A stretch of 64,000 nt of DNA, taken from Blakeslea trispora (taxonomy: Eukaryota; Mucoromycota; Mucoromycetes; Mucorales; Choanephoraceae). This document shows positions 48,229 to 59,866 of this stretch, piece by piece. The stretch is taken from assembly GCA_025331445.1 (NCBI GenBank), contig JAIWNE010000030.1:1-64000 (forward strand), given 5' to 3'. Under the pieces are notes generated by a model that did not search any database, had not been told where the DNA came from, and saw only the letters and a list, made by a program, of their open reading frames with translations. The translations under genes and the position numbers were made by a program. How positions within the stretch are numbered: the stretch's first letter is position 1; each line of letters starts with the position of its first letter.

Positions 48229-48932
48229 CTCGAATCAATGACCCCTTTTAGGTTTGAAAGAAATAAAGACTGCCATTGATTCAACGACACAACAAGACTC
48301 ATCTTACAAGTCTTCCTCCTTCCTTTTTTTTCTAATGATTATATTTGTAAACTCCAATCATATCGTCTCTGGAATTCTGGAAACCAACAATTTATGCTAC
48401 TACTCTGTCTTTTTAGCCCGAATCACAAGCAACAGCTATACAGCACTATGCGATGAGTTGCATAGAGATACGAGCACTGTACAATAGCACTATGCCGTCT
48501 AGATAAGTCAAAGAAGTAATATCTAATAGAATGCTTTGTGTAAATATTTAACATGATGAAATGAAAGCAGCATTAGCAATAAGCAAATAGAGTATAGTAT
48601 CTGGTAGAGGTTCACGCTCGATGGCCACTGAAATCAATTATAAATCTGCAAGTTCAGAACTCAAGGAAACATTAGTGACCCGGGTATCAAAAGTCTCTGT
48701 TTATAATAATTTGCTATCTGTTCTATAATGTAATAGCATGTCTTTTTCACCAATTAAATACACAAAAATTATTCAAATACTTGACAACAACCAGTAGAGC
48801 AAGTCAGTAACTATCTCTATCTCATGAAGTACTAAGGACGAAAAACATGGCCTCAATCATTTTGACACTGATCAAGAAACAGAGACATCTTTACAAATTT
48901 TGTTTTGCTAATAGAAAATTAATGGATTCACT
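48229..48932. other. No gene seen
   Basis: A 77-codon frame at 48254 has no likeness. The rest is AT-rich spacer before the LINE tail. Confidence 0.5.
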
Positions 48933-50904
48933 CTTTTTTTTAGGGGAACAAGTCCAGTTTTATTTAAAGTCCTTTAAATGTCAGAAGAGGGAAGAAAAAG
49001 ACTGGATATATAAAATTTAAAAAAAAAAGCAATAAGGAGGCGAGGGAAACTATTAGTGATCTAAATGTAGCGTTGACTGTCCAGGAAATGTAGGTGGCTA
49101 TTGATAGTATTCAAGGTAGCGGTAGGAGAGAAGGGCTTGTTTTCGAAGACAGAGTGCCAGTGCGTTTGCCAGATACCCAAAAGGGTACAGGCAAAGATCT
49201 GTTCCTGTGAGAGGGAGGAGAGCGGAAGAGAGAGATCACGAATGCGTGTGACAGGGAGGAAGCGGTAAATACAATGAAGGAGACGAGGGACATCAGAGGG
49301 GACAAAGCGGATGAAAGGAGGGATGTAGGTGGTGAGGACGGTCAACCAGATCGAGGCCTTAGCCGGACAGAGGAACAGGAAATGATCGATAGTATCGTCA
49401 GAGGCAGAGCAAATGGGGCAGAGAGGAGATGGGAACGAGGACGGAATTAATTGATGGAGTAATGAGCGACAGAGAATCTTTCGATGAAGGAGGCGGTACC
49501 AAACCGTCCGAGCTTGCAACGGGATAGCTAGAGACCAAAAGGTTTTCCAAGTAGGGGTGGCAAGTATCGAAGGTTGGAGGGGAATGCGAGAACGAGTGAG
49601 AAACTTATAAGAGCGGATAGAGGAAGGTGGATGCCGAAAGGAAGATGGGAGGCTGGTGAAGGAGGTAATGAAAGGAGAAAGACAAGAGGAAGAGGAAGGC
49701 GGTTGAGCAGTGCGGGGGGCTGGTTGCCGATTGTGTTGAAGGAAAGGAAGGAAGGAATTGGAGCCAGTAAGGATGGATCGTAAGGCCTGATGAGCTAGAG
49801 TTGGATGTCTAGATTGGTGAAATGGAGGTTGGCGAAGTTCTAATTGAAGGGTGATCGAATCGAAGTAGAAGAGGTCGGAGCAGAGTAACGGTGTCAGGTT
49901 GGGTGTGCGAATTGTAGCCACTGGGGCGGTGGAGAGGTGTGAAGAGGAAATTACCGCATTCAGAGGAAGTGACAGGCAAGTGAAGGGGTCAATGTAACAA
50001 GAGTCAAAGGATTTTGGAATGGCGTCAATAACCTGAACCAGAGAGGAAAGGATGTTGAGGAGCGAATAGGAGCTAGAAGGACGGTGAGGGAAGTAGTGGG
50101 GTTGGCGACAAGAAGGAAAGAGGAGAAAATATTGGGGACTAGGAGATGTGGGGGAATGGTAAAACCATGCGAAGGTGTAACGAAGAAAGGAAGCGGTGGC
50201 TAAAAGGTTGGACGAAGGGGTAGAGAGAAGGAGATTAGAAGCCCAGCGCCATCGAAGAGCTCGTTGTTGAGAGATGAGATTCATGACTTGTAAGCCGCCT
50301 AATTTGCGGGGAAGCTAGATGGTATATAAGGAAAGAGGCGGGAAAATATGATGATTAATGAAACGTGTGCCAATACTTGAAAGTCGCTGTAGCTGCTGTT
50401 GTGTAAATGTGGTGAATCGTAAAACATGCCACAGTTTGGAGAAAATGAGTGTGTTGAGGACAGTAGCGCGGCCCCGAATGGAGAGGTTACGTTGTGAATG
50501 AATGTGACAGGCGGAGGTATTGGAAGCTTCAAGCTTTTCAAATGCGATGGATCGTTGTTTTATACTGGATATGATGGGAAAGCCGAGGTAAGTGGAGGGG
50601 GAAGGCGAGGTGCGTTCGTGCCAGGAGAGGATGTTATGTTGGGCGAGCAGATGTTGCCATTGGGGAAGGAGGAACGTGTGTGGGTGGCGATTGCTTGTGT
50701 GAGGTGGAGAGAGAGGCCATGATCGGCGATGAATCTTTTCGGCATAAATCCTAATTGATGAGAGCTGATATTGGTACTTAGATGGGTCATCAGTCGGGTA
50801 TTTAGCAGGCGAATGAATGTTTTGGCATCTGTATTGATCATTGAGATAGGTCTCAATGGATTTACTCGACATATATGGAAGATAAAAAATCGACGAATAT
50901 GGTA
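48933..50904 (-). mobile_element. Truncated and internally deleted LINE, copy 2
   Basis: The A-tail (8 bases) is at 48934-48941. On the minus strand the order is: RPISMINTDAKTFIRLLNTR and SSHQLGFMPKRFIADHGLSL (start of the reverse transcriptase domain, 50922-50720), then in another frame LLPQWQHLLAQHNILSWHER, STYLGFPI and SIRGRATVLNTLIFSKLWHV (post-palm region), then a 407-codon frame (50284-49061) ending with the CPICSASDDTIDHFLFLC zinc motif. The palm with its catalytic FADD-type motif is missing, as is the endonuclease, so the copy cannot move by itself. A possible imperfect target duplication is aatggattcact (48921) and aatggcattcacc (50905). Confidence 0.85.
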
Positions 50905-50934
50905 AATGGCATTCACCGTCATACGGCGTTACTA

Positions 50935-51820
50935 GACATGGTAATTTTTTAAGCAGGGAATCTTCCTATATCTTAGTAGTAGTATAGTAGTAATGGTAGT
51001 TAAGAGATCAACTTGATGATTGATTCTTACTAGAAATGCCATCGTGCACTTTGACTTAGTTGGAAGACACAAATAGCGTGATTTGGTCATTTTGATACAA
51101 AGCCATATGTGTTTACCAAGAAAGCTCTAGGTAATGAATGTTTTTAAAGATAGAGTAGTTTTTCGGTTTTAGAGCTTTTGTTTGTATATGAAACCATACG
51201 TGATTATGTCCTCAACGACAAAATTGTTCTCATCCATTTGAGGAGAGAGAGAGATGATTTCAGGCTAAGTGATGTGTCTGTTTGATTTCATCTACTCAAT
51301 ACGCATCCAACAAGATATTTCTATCTCTGCTTAAGTATGGGCTATCTTGTGGCTTCTACATCGCCTGCTGTATCCTTTCTTTCTTTCTTTTTCTTTTATC
51401 AGTGTTAACAGTGCTCCGCACCAGTTGCTATACGGAACATAAACCCTAAGACACAGCCGTCAGTTGCGACCGACATGTACTCTTTATATTACTGCAAGCG
51501 CAGACAGTCATCTCTTAAACGGTCAATAGAGTCAAACTTATAACTAGTTTTGACAAAATCATTAGATATCTCAAACAAAGAGCTGATAAGCGACATCCCA
51601 TCCGGAGCACTTTCCGAATAAAACAGTTTGACAATGGGATTAAACAGTTATAAGTACACCTGTTATGCAACACTATCTTTTCTCCTATTTTCTCTTGCTT
51701 TCATGTGAAACACTCAATCAGCTAGGAAAACTTGGGACTAAAATCTATGATGTGTCTTCAATTTTAGGAAGACAATTACTTGGCTCTTGGTTACTTGTTA
51801 CAGAAGGGGCTTGAAGAGAT
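50935..51820. other. No gene seen
   Basis: Spacer between the LINE and foldback copy 2, with short low-complexity stretches (TTTC at 51375-51400, GAGA at 51241-51252). Confidence 0.5.
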
Positions 51821-52033
51821 GGAGATATTTTCAAAAAGTTTCACCCTGAAATTTACCTGTGATTGATAGCCATTCTACAAGAAATAGACCTGCATGAATC
51901 AGGATATCATAGTATGCTTAGGAAGAAAAAGAGCTTTCTAGCCATGAGATCCTGATTCATGCAGGTCTATTTCTTGTAGAATGGCTATCAATCACAGGTA
52001 AATTTCAGGGTGAAACTTTTTGAAAATATCTCT
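51821..52033. mobile_element. Foldback element (MITE-like), copy 2
   Basis: Arms 51821-51905 and 51949-52033 pair over 85 bp around a 43-bp loop. Ends read ggagatattttcaaaaagtt. Arms and loop are nearly the same as copy 1 (40531-40744): the few differences are compensated in both arms (tttatctg against tttacctg, with atcacagat against atcacaggt), so each hairpin stays paired. Confidence 0.93.
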
Positions 52034-52875
52034 ATGTAATAATCTCCTTTATTCATTCCTTTTTACTTACGATAAATAAAACATCTGAAACAATAGATTG
52101 GCCATATGCATTTGTCGCTTATATAATATCGCATTAATTATACGAGTATTGCATAACTAAATGGCCTTCATCTACCATTCTGAGGTTACACCCACTCTTA
52201 ATGTTTCATGACAATCTACTGTACTGCCTAATCTATAACGCCAAATGACAAAAGTCACAGAAGAACGGAAGAGCAACAGATCACGAAAACAAGAGCTAAC
52301 AGCAGAAAGAAGAAAGAGTAGCAGATCATGATAATACAAAGCAGCGACAAAAAGAAGACAGTGATATTTCATTCAAACGCATTCTTTATTGCTGACCTGT
52401 TTCCATAGCTTCCAGCATCATGACAATATTCATACACAGTCGACAAGAAATAAATCCATTCCGATAAATATTCGCAGTCTAGGTAGTAAACTATTTTTTT
52501 CGTCTTTTCTTTTTGATCTGTTCATTCTATTATTCATTGATTTCATTTACTGCTAATTTTAAATTTGTTACTACTACGCTATACACTGTTTTATTATGTC
52601 TACAGTAAGATGTTGTCTATTATCGCATAAATTATTTTTGTCTATATGTCAAAGAATATTCTAATCTATTTTTTTTTTTGATAGCTTGATTGCTCAGAAA
52701 AAACAACAGTAAGTTCTTAATCGCGTTTTGTTTTCTAAAGAAACAGATTTGGCTAATTTGCACTTTCATCTAGTCTATAACGTAAATATTGAAGATATAA
52801 AAAAGGATAGCTCTTGACATGTATTTATCTTAACCTTTTGTTTCTCCCTTCAGTATTGCTTCATCTTCAAAGCGA
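52034..52875. promoter_or_regulatory. Upstream region of the complete PD-(D/E)XK-like gene
   Basis: No gene seen. It should hold the promoter of the gene that starts at 52876; AT-rich stretches occur but no site can be fixed. Confidence 0.4.
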
Positions 52876-54278
52876 ATGTTCTCCCAAACATTCAAAAAGT
52901 AAATGTTACACTGAAAGAAAAACATTGTGTAACAGATTAAACTCATGTAATTTGATAGACTGAATGAATTTAAGTTGCCTGAGCTTACTGGAGCTCCATT
53001 TGTAGCCGATCATGTTGATGTCAGCGCTTGCTTGAAGAAAATGAAAGAAGAAGCTTATAACCAATTGAAGAATGATGAGTACCGTGACTACTGTACTCAA
53101 ATGCCCAAGGACATTGCCAAGCTCTTGTATGTGGCGTCTTATCCATCATTAGTTGCATTAAACCTACCTCACAATACTAATTTCTTTTTTGATAGGGCGT
53201 TGGCAGATGTCATAAAAATTGATTTGGTAGTTGATTCAGCCTATGACAACTACATCATCGCCGACATCTTATCTAAAATTAACAAGAGATACAAGAAGAA
53301 GATCTGGGGGCCTCCCAAGCGTTTTCCTTCTTGTGTCAAAGCAGAATTGGAAGATGTGATCTCTGTAAGTATACATTGTCTTCTTTTGATCTCTTTTCTT
53401 TACAGCTGATATCGTCTCTATCCACAGGACTTTGAGGATGATCGTTTCGAGGACCTAGAAGAATTTAAAGACAAGCTGAGCAAAATGAGGTTGAACCAAA
53501 CAAACCCTGCAGTCAAGAGATTGATCAGCCTTGTTACTTGTCTGTAAGTACATATAAGAATTAACCATTTGTTATTTCTGACTGACACTCTTCTATCTCT
53601 TTCACTACCTAGTGCTGATGAGTTGGTTGCCAAAGAAAAGAAGATAGGAGAGATGCAGCTTCAGACATCGTTTGTTCATAGCCTGATGAAGGCTATGTTC
53701 AAAATAAGCAAAGACCATGATGCCTATGCGTAAGTCTTGGTTGCCCGTTTTAATTTGTTCAGAAAAAAAAAACTTACGCATTTTTTCCTTGTAGATCAAA
53801 TTTGGTCTTTGATAAAGACGATGAAATCTTGAAGAACTGCCGCCCAGATTACCTTGTTGAAGTCAAGGGCGCCCAAAAAAACGTTGTCGGTGAAGTGAAG
53901 CCTTCGGGCACAAGCAAGGTCGGTGTTGAGTGGGACGTGCTTCGTTTGGGTGTCTTTGGACGCCAAATCTTGAGTAGTGGTGGTGTTGATGCTGTTGTGT
54001 GCTTTCATGTTGTTGGAAAGCAACTCAAGTTTTATATTATGACCAAAGCAAAGAATGTCTTCCTTATGAACCATATTGAAACCATCACCCTTCCCTTCTT
54101 TTACTCCGACTTGAAGACATTCCCCTCACAATTGAACTCGATTTTTAACATTATGCACATCTATGAACAATTCTGTAAGCCAAATCCCTCCTCTTCTCCT
54201 CTGTCAACCCCCTTCCCATCCTTTGAAATGTACAAGAACATCTATGCCAACAACAAGAAACAAAAAATATGCCAATAA
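52876..54278 (+). CDS. Complete multi-exon gene with PD-(D/E)XK-like motif, unknown function
   Basis: Six exons close in phase: 52876-52898, 52959-53126, 53196-53364, 53428-53543, 53613-53729 and 53795-54278, giving 358 codons. Donors are GTAAAT, GTATGT, GTAAGT, GTAAGT, GTAAGT. The start is ATG 52876 (MFSQTFKKLNEFKLPELTG). No signal peptide or membrane helix. The N-terminal half is helical and charged (KKMKEEAYNQLKNDEYRDY; NKRYKKKIWGPPKRFPSC). The C-terminal half has RPDYLVEVKG (Asp216) and VVGEVKPSG (Glu231, Lys233), the spacing of a PD-(D/E)XK nuclease core, then GVFGRQILSSGGVDAVVCFH and VVGKQLKFYIMTK. A possible extra intron begins GTAAGC after EQFC, which would change the last 25 residues. 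Relation to restriction-like or Crinkler-type nucleases is inference. Confidence 0.75.
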
Positions 54279-54548
54279 ACCCATTCCTTTCCTTTCCTTT
54301 CTTGTTGATATAGAACACTTTTCTCCATCTTTTTTTTTTTACCTTTGTCTTCAGATACAGAGTTTAATATAGATAAAAAGAAACAGAAAAGAGCAAACAA
54401 TGATATCCATTGAAGAGAAGAAAAAACATTTAGGGTTATATCTTCAATACAAACAAGGCAAACATCACCATCACCACGCCCAAGCAGCGATTTTGGGCAT
54501 TTTGAGCATTTTGAGCGTAACAGGCAAAGAAAAAATTGGCTTTTTTTT
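53207..54548 (+). repeat. Right arm of the inverted duplication
   Basis: Reverse-complement partner of 38715-40065. It includes exons 3-6, their introns and about 270 bp of 3' flank. Exons 1-2 lie outside the arm and exist only here. Confidence 0.92.
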
Positions 54549-55840
54549 ATTCTTTTAGCTCCTACTACAACACTTTTTGTCTTAGAGTGATGAAAAGTCA
54601 TCCCAATCTGACTTGAATATAGTGAACAGCATTTTACGTACACGCTGACTGAGCTTCTCTTTCTTTTTAGCAACCTTTTTAAGCACTTACTATTCACTTT
54701 TCTATTAGCTTTAACTTTTATCTATTCGACTATGTTCATCAATAAATTCTTGAGTTCATTCTGGACTATCAAACTTTCTTTGAGTTTTTCCATGACAAGG
54801 CTTGAACAGCCTTCTAAGCTTCATATAAAGATGTATGACCAAATCCGTTACAAGTAAAACCAATAAGATACTTTCAAGAGGAATCAATACTTGTAGCATC
54901 GCTTATTCGAATAGTCTTAAAAGATTGTATCATTATACCAGTTTAAAGTTGAAGGAGCTTCTTTGTAGTTACAGCTAATTTTCTGAGCATTTCTTCTTTG
55001 CAGGTACACTACAATTAAAGAATAATTGAACACGCTTCAACATATGTTTCTACCGCAATATTAAAATTGTAGACCTATATATGAACTAGCTTAACAAGAA
55101 TACTGTAACTTGAGCTCTATATCCAAGAATATGGTTAAAACAGATACTTCATAATGTAAAGCTCAGTAGCTAGCCGAGAATTACCAATTTAGTCCATAAT
55201 CTTGCTTCAAGATCTTACATTAAAAGCTCCATTTCCTTTAAGATGACACAGTTGACCTTTTAACTTGGTTATCTGATACTACTGCCTATATGTTTTCAAT
55301 GAGACAGAGTATAGTTTATTTGACATGCAGAAGCTTTTACACCACCAAATCTTTACGATAGCTATCAAGCAGTAAAGGATAATACAAACATTTCTAAAGT
55401 GTTAATTTTTGATATCAAGTGCAACTTATGAAAAAGAAACTGCATAGAACTAGGGGTGTCTTCTTTTTGAAACGCTTCTTGACCTCAATAACCAGAATGC
55501 CACAAAAATACCGAATAACAGCAGATACCTAGCGCTTTACACTTCTTCTTGACAGTGCCTTATTCTTCATCATTAAAAAATGATAGATAGCAAAAGTTGG
55601 TGTAACCATATAATACTTTTTTTAATCCATTGAATGTTAGAAAAAGTGAATCAAACAAACAGTTCAGCTTCCTTCAATCAGCTATATTCCACAGTGCGAA
55701 ATGAGGTTTAGAATAGAATCTAAATCAAGAATTTATTAGTGTACCCTTAAAGTTCCGCACGATTTACTAAAACAAATTCCGTCAAATTTATTCTTTTCCT
55801 TTGTTTATTTTTATTTCTTCTTACTCATCAATAAAAAAAA
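54549..55840. other. Intergenic, no gene seen
   Basis: About 1.3 kb of AT-rich DNA with short open frames only. Holds the promoter of the trimethyllysine dioxygenase gene; no site defined. Confidence 0.6.
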
Positions 55841-57115
55841 ATGCAAAGCACCTTTGGTAGACGGATACTTGCAAGCTCGAGGCAAATCAATAGAGCTTTT
55901 ATATCTACATCGTCTTCATGTTTACATAAGCCAAATGCCCGCAAGCAATTGCAAGGCACAGGTGCAGTACCTCAAAGAGCTGGTCTCGCAAATGACAAGG
56001 AAGTCTATCTTGACTGGAATGCACGAAAAACAAGCTTATTCAGTCACTTTTGGTTGAGAGATCACTGTCGTTGTAAAGATTGTTATCATCCTGTCACACG
56101 TCAACGTCTTGTTGACACCTTTTCAATTCCTCGAGATATTCAACCGACAGCCATTGATAGTGCCGAGGAAGGATTATCTGTCACATGGGCTGACGGGCAT
56201 CAATCAACTTACGCTTGGGATTGGTTGCACACGCACTCTTACAGCCCTATACTTCGTACTTCTCCGCCCTTGGTACACAAACGACCCAAGCTATGGGATG
56301 CCCAATTGCAGCTGACGCCTATCGATCATGACGCAGTAATGGAGACAGATGATGGTCTGAGGCAATGGCTGGATCAGTTAGAAATCTATGGCATCTCTTT
56401 TATTGAAGGCTGTCCTACTACTGTAGAAGCCACTGAAAAACTGGCCCGACGTCTCTGCTTCTTACGCGAGACGCATTATTCTCAAGGCATTTGGTCCTTC
56501 ACAGCTGATTTGGCTCATGCGGATACAGCCTATACTCAATTAGCATTGGGAGCTCACACGGATAACACTTATTTCACAGAGCCTGCAGGTTTACAAATGT
56601 TTCACAAGCTAGAGTTTGAAGGTAAGGGTGGAGATTCATTGTTTGTGGATGGCTTTGAAGTTGCCAAGCAGTTAAAAGAGAAATCGCCCAATGCATACCG
56701 TACATTATCGAATACACGCATACCTACACACTCAGCTGGTGATGAACATGTTCTCGTTGTGCCTACTCCTCGTGCTTTTCCTATTTTGAATCACGGACCT
56801 GACGGTGAACTCTATCAGATTCGCTACAACAACGACGACAGATCAACATTGGATCATCTGAGCTCAACGCAGTTGGAGGAGTTCTATGATGCTTTGTTCT
56901 TGTGGAATGACTTGCTAAAGTCTAAGAGTAATGAGCTCTGGGATACACTTGCTCCAGGACGCGTTGTCACATTTGACAACTGGCGTGTTTTGCATGGTCG
57001 CAGTGCCTTTTCGGGTCACCGTCGTATTTGCGGCGCTTACTTTCCTTGGGATGATTACAAGAGCCGAGCTAGAACACTTAGAATGACATCCCAGGATAAG
57101 GATCGTCTTTTGTAA
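55841..57115 (+). CDS. Trimethyllysine dioxygenase (carnitine biosynthesis)
   Basis: Single exon, 424 codons, ATG 55841. It is an Fe(II)/2-oxoglutarate oxygenase that hydroxylates N6-trimethyllysine, the first step of carnitine synthesis. Residues 1-35 are basic with few acids and suggest mitochondrial targeting. The N-terminal zinc region reads WLRDHCRCKDCYHPVTRQR (Cys76, Cys78, Cys81). The catalytic domain has the iron ligands in GAHTDNTYF (His239, Asp241) and RVLHGRSAF (His385), and the 2-oxoglutarate Arg in GHRRICGAY (Arg394 or 395). LYQIRYNNDDR is typical of TMLH. Gamma-butyrobetaine dioxygenase is the close alternative; YFTEPAGLQMFHKL and the NNDDR segment favour TMLH, but the two are easily confused. 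The family is certain. Confidence 0.87.
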   Translation: MQSTFGRRILASSRQINRAFISTSSSCLHKPNARKQLQGTGAVPQRAGLANDKEVYLDWNARKTSLFSHFWLRDHCRCKDCYHPVTRQRLVDTFSIPRDIQPTAIDSAEEGLSVTWADGHQSTYAWDWLHTHSYSPILRTSPPLVHKRPKLWDAQLQLTPIDHDAVMETDDGLRQWLDQLEIYGISFIEGCPTTVEATEKLARRLCFLRETHYSQGIWSFTADLAHADTAYTQLALGAHTDNTYFTEPAGLQMFHKLEFEGKGGDSLFVDGFEVAKQLKEKSPNAYRTLSNTRIPTHSAGDEHVLVVPTPRAFPILNHGPDGELYQIRYNNDDRSTLDHLSSTQLEEFYDALFLWNDLLKSKSNELWDTLAPGRVVTFDNWRVLHGRSAFSGHRRICGAYFPWDDYKSRARTLRMTSQDKDRLL

Positions 57116-59777
57116 ACCAATGTTTGTTTTTATAATACATATTAGAGTATAAACGAATAGAATGTTTACTTTCTCTTACTTTGCTTCTTGGGCTCAAGTG
57201 CCTGTATTCAAATGATGTTTGTACACCTGATTTTTATGCATTTACCAGATTTGGGAGTATCCTTAATGTGTTGATGCGCAACCTACCAAGCTCTTGTGTG
57301 GTCGTTTTTCTAATGCCATACGTATCTTTACCTACATCTCTCTTGCAAATCTATTATATGTTGAGATCCCTCTTTAACCCTCACAAGAAGTACTCATTGA
57401 ATACAATACCAATATTATAATTAGGTATCACTGAACAATAGAATGTATAGCAGTCAGACATTCGTTCTTAAATCTCTTTTCCTTCTCTGAAGTTTGGTAA
57501 ACCTCTTAAAGAACCTAACAACATACATAACAGTCTTTGTTATTTCTATTCGTACAAGATATACACAATACATAAAACTTTTGCTTGTTTTTTAAGTAGA
57601 ACAAAACTCTCTCTTTTTTTGCACGAAGAACAACATTTTGTTGTTTCTATAGAGTTCCAACGACATATGTTTGATTTTCCTTTGTTTCGCTTATTGTAAA
57701 AGAAATCAGGTTGCTCTATTCTACTAAGAATGAAAAAGTTTGTTGCAACAATCGATCTGATCGTCCAAAAGCAATGTTTTGCTTTCTAAAGCATGAAAGA
57801 GTAAACTACCCTTTGTCTCATCATTCCTCGTTGACAAAAGATACCACAAAATTTGAATAAAATACTTCTTTTGGTCTCACAATCTGCATTTTTGGTGGAT
57901 AAGTCACATAGATTGCCAAGTCTTTTATTATGCTGAAATGAGCTATTACGATTTGATTGCAATTGAAATTCATTCATAGTGGTGAAACTTCATGAGTCAT
58001 TAAGATAGCAAGAACATTATAAATAAGATTAATCCAAGTACATCCTCGCTTAACTAAACAGTCAAATGTAGATCAAAAAGGCTTTCGTTAGACAGAATCA
58101 GATTCAACCGACACTAAGCACTATTCTTTAAGATACGCTCTATAAAAAAAAGAGAGAGCAAATGAAACATGAGAAGAACAATAATTTAGGATAAGATGTA
58201 ATGACTGTGACAAGTAATAGTTTATGAAAAGCATATAAAAAATAGTGGCGATTGCAAACAATAAATCTTTTTACACTCTGAATTTTCTAACAAGACTAAA
58301 CATTGAAAAGCGTTTACAAAGTGCTTGTCCCTGTCATTCTATTTTCTATCTCTCGCATAGTCTATTACAAACAAAATAGTACATATATTGCCCACTACAT
58401 TTACAAATCTGCTCTTGCACTAGCGCATCTGAGCAGAACTTGTGCGGATTGAGCAGACTTTCCGGCTCGGACTTTTGTCGGACGAACAAATTTAATAAGT
58501 GATATATTAAAGCTAGTTGTCCAAAAAATGTCACCAATACTAGTACTGACAAGCGTAAACAGCCAATCGAGGTTGAATACAACCTTCCGCATTTGTATAA
58601 TCCAAATAAGAGAAGGTTTAAACCTCAAATATTGAACAAAAGAAGAAAGAAGATCAAACTAAACTCGTTACGTATAAGGAAGTTGCCTTTAGCGAAAGTC
58701 AGCTCGTTATTACATTCGTCAAGACATAAGGATCAATCAAGTTGAAGCGTGTAATTGATTGTTGCTTTATTTGAAATAGTATAGATATTTAGTATAGAAT
58801 AGAAAAGTATAAAAGACCGTATTTTGGATAATTGTAAGCTCTTTATCAAAGACTTATTATCAAAATACAGGTAAAAGATAAATAAGAAAATAAATAAAGA
58901 TAAAAGACTTATTATCAAAATACAGTTGACTACGTCAAGCTTTTCCAGTGATCTTATTGGCTCAAAAGCTCTACTTTAGTCACGTGACCGCGTTTATAAA
59001 AGATAACAAAATATAAAGACGACAAAAATTGAAAAGTCTAATATAGGCTTTTGAGGGTAATTATCGGTTTGATAAAAAGTTGCGGAATTGAGTAAGTAAA
59101 AGAATCGACGAAAGGAATTAACAACGCCTAAACATGAGAGTAAGAAAAGGACAATGTTAATAACCTCTGTCAATCTTTCTCTTCCTATCAAAGTCATACC
59201 TAATAGCAGATAATAGAGATTTGTATGTATTTCACTAATTCACTACTTCTACTACGAATCAAACAATCACACCCAATATTTAATAAAGAAAAACGACCTC
59301 GATTTTATTATAATAAATGTCTAGTTTTTATACTACTTCTAAAGAATTTCTATCTAAATAATGTTGAAATGTAAAAAATAAAGTAAAAATCTAATATCAG
59401 TTACGTCTAAAATAAAATAAAGTGGGAAAAAGAGTAATTAGCAAGTATGGATCAGAAGTAACAAATGGAAATAGGAATCTAAAATAAATAATATGGAGTG
59501 ATTTGAAATAGTAACAAGATAAAGTAGATGATTGAAGGGAATTAGACAACAAAAGGAAACAAAAATATCAGGAATGTAAGCAAGACCAAAAGAGATTGAG
59601 AGTCAGTCAAGTCGATGGAAAACTAGTAAAAAGGGTCTTCAGGGTCTTCAGGGTTCTTCTTACTAACAATTAGTGACGTAGACTAGTATTCCGATTCGAA
59701 CATTTGCCGGAGTTTCACCGGACAACGGTTAAACTTTTTGAGCTGATAAAATCTCTATACTATATCTCAAAATATGT
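57116..59777. other. Long stretch without a supportable gene
   Basis: About 2.6 kb of AT-rich DNA. A 20-bp word (gacttattatcaaaatacag) repeats at 58851 and 58905. A 79-codon frame at 57181 starts at TTG and has no likeness. No other repeat or RNA gene seen. Confidence 0.55.
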
Positions 59778-59860
59778 GGAGAGATGGCCGAGTTGGTCTA
59801 AGGCGTCACGTTAAGGTCGTGATCTCTTCGGAGGCGTGGGTTCAAATCCCACTCTCTTCA
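59778..59860 (+). tRNA. tRNA-Leu (anticodon AAG)
   Basis: Acceptor GGAGAGA pairs with TCTCTTC (one G-T) before discriminator A. The D arm has TGGCCGAGTTGG (A box). The anticodon stem TCACG/CGTGA holds the loop TTAAGGT with anticodon AAG. A long variable arm (about 13 bases, type II) and the T arm GTGGG-TTCAAAT-CCCAC (B box) follow. No intron, and the 3' CCA is not encoded. Five T residues at 59862-59866 are the Pol III terminator. Type II arm and AAG both fit leucine. Confidence 0.96.
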
Positions 59861-59861
59861 C

Positions 59862-59866
59862 TTTTT
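59862..59866 (+). terminator. RNA polymerase III T-run after tRNA-Leu
   Basis: TTTTT two bases after the discriminator. Confidence 0.8.

Noticed and set aside
40531..52033. Whole 40.5-52 kb interval as one large inverted duplication
   Set aside because: Foldbacks are symmetric by nature, and both LINE copies point the same way; only the 1.35-kb arms are truly inverted copies.
57181..57420. 79-codon plus-strand frame after the TMLH gene
   Set aside because: TTG start, no likeness; likely chance in 3' flank.
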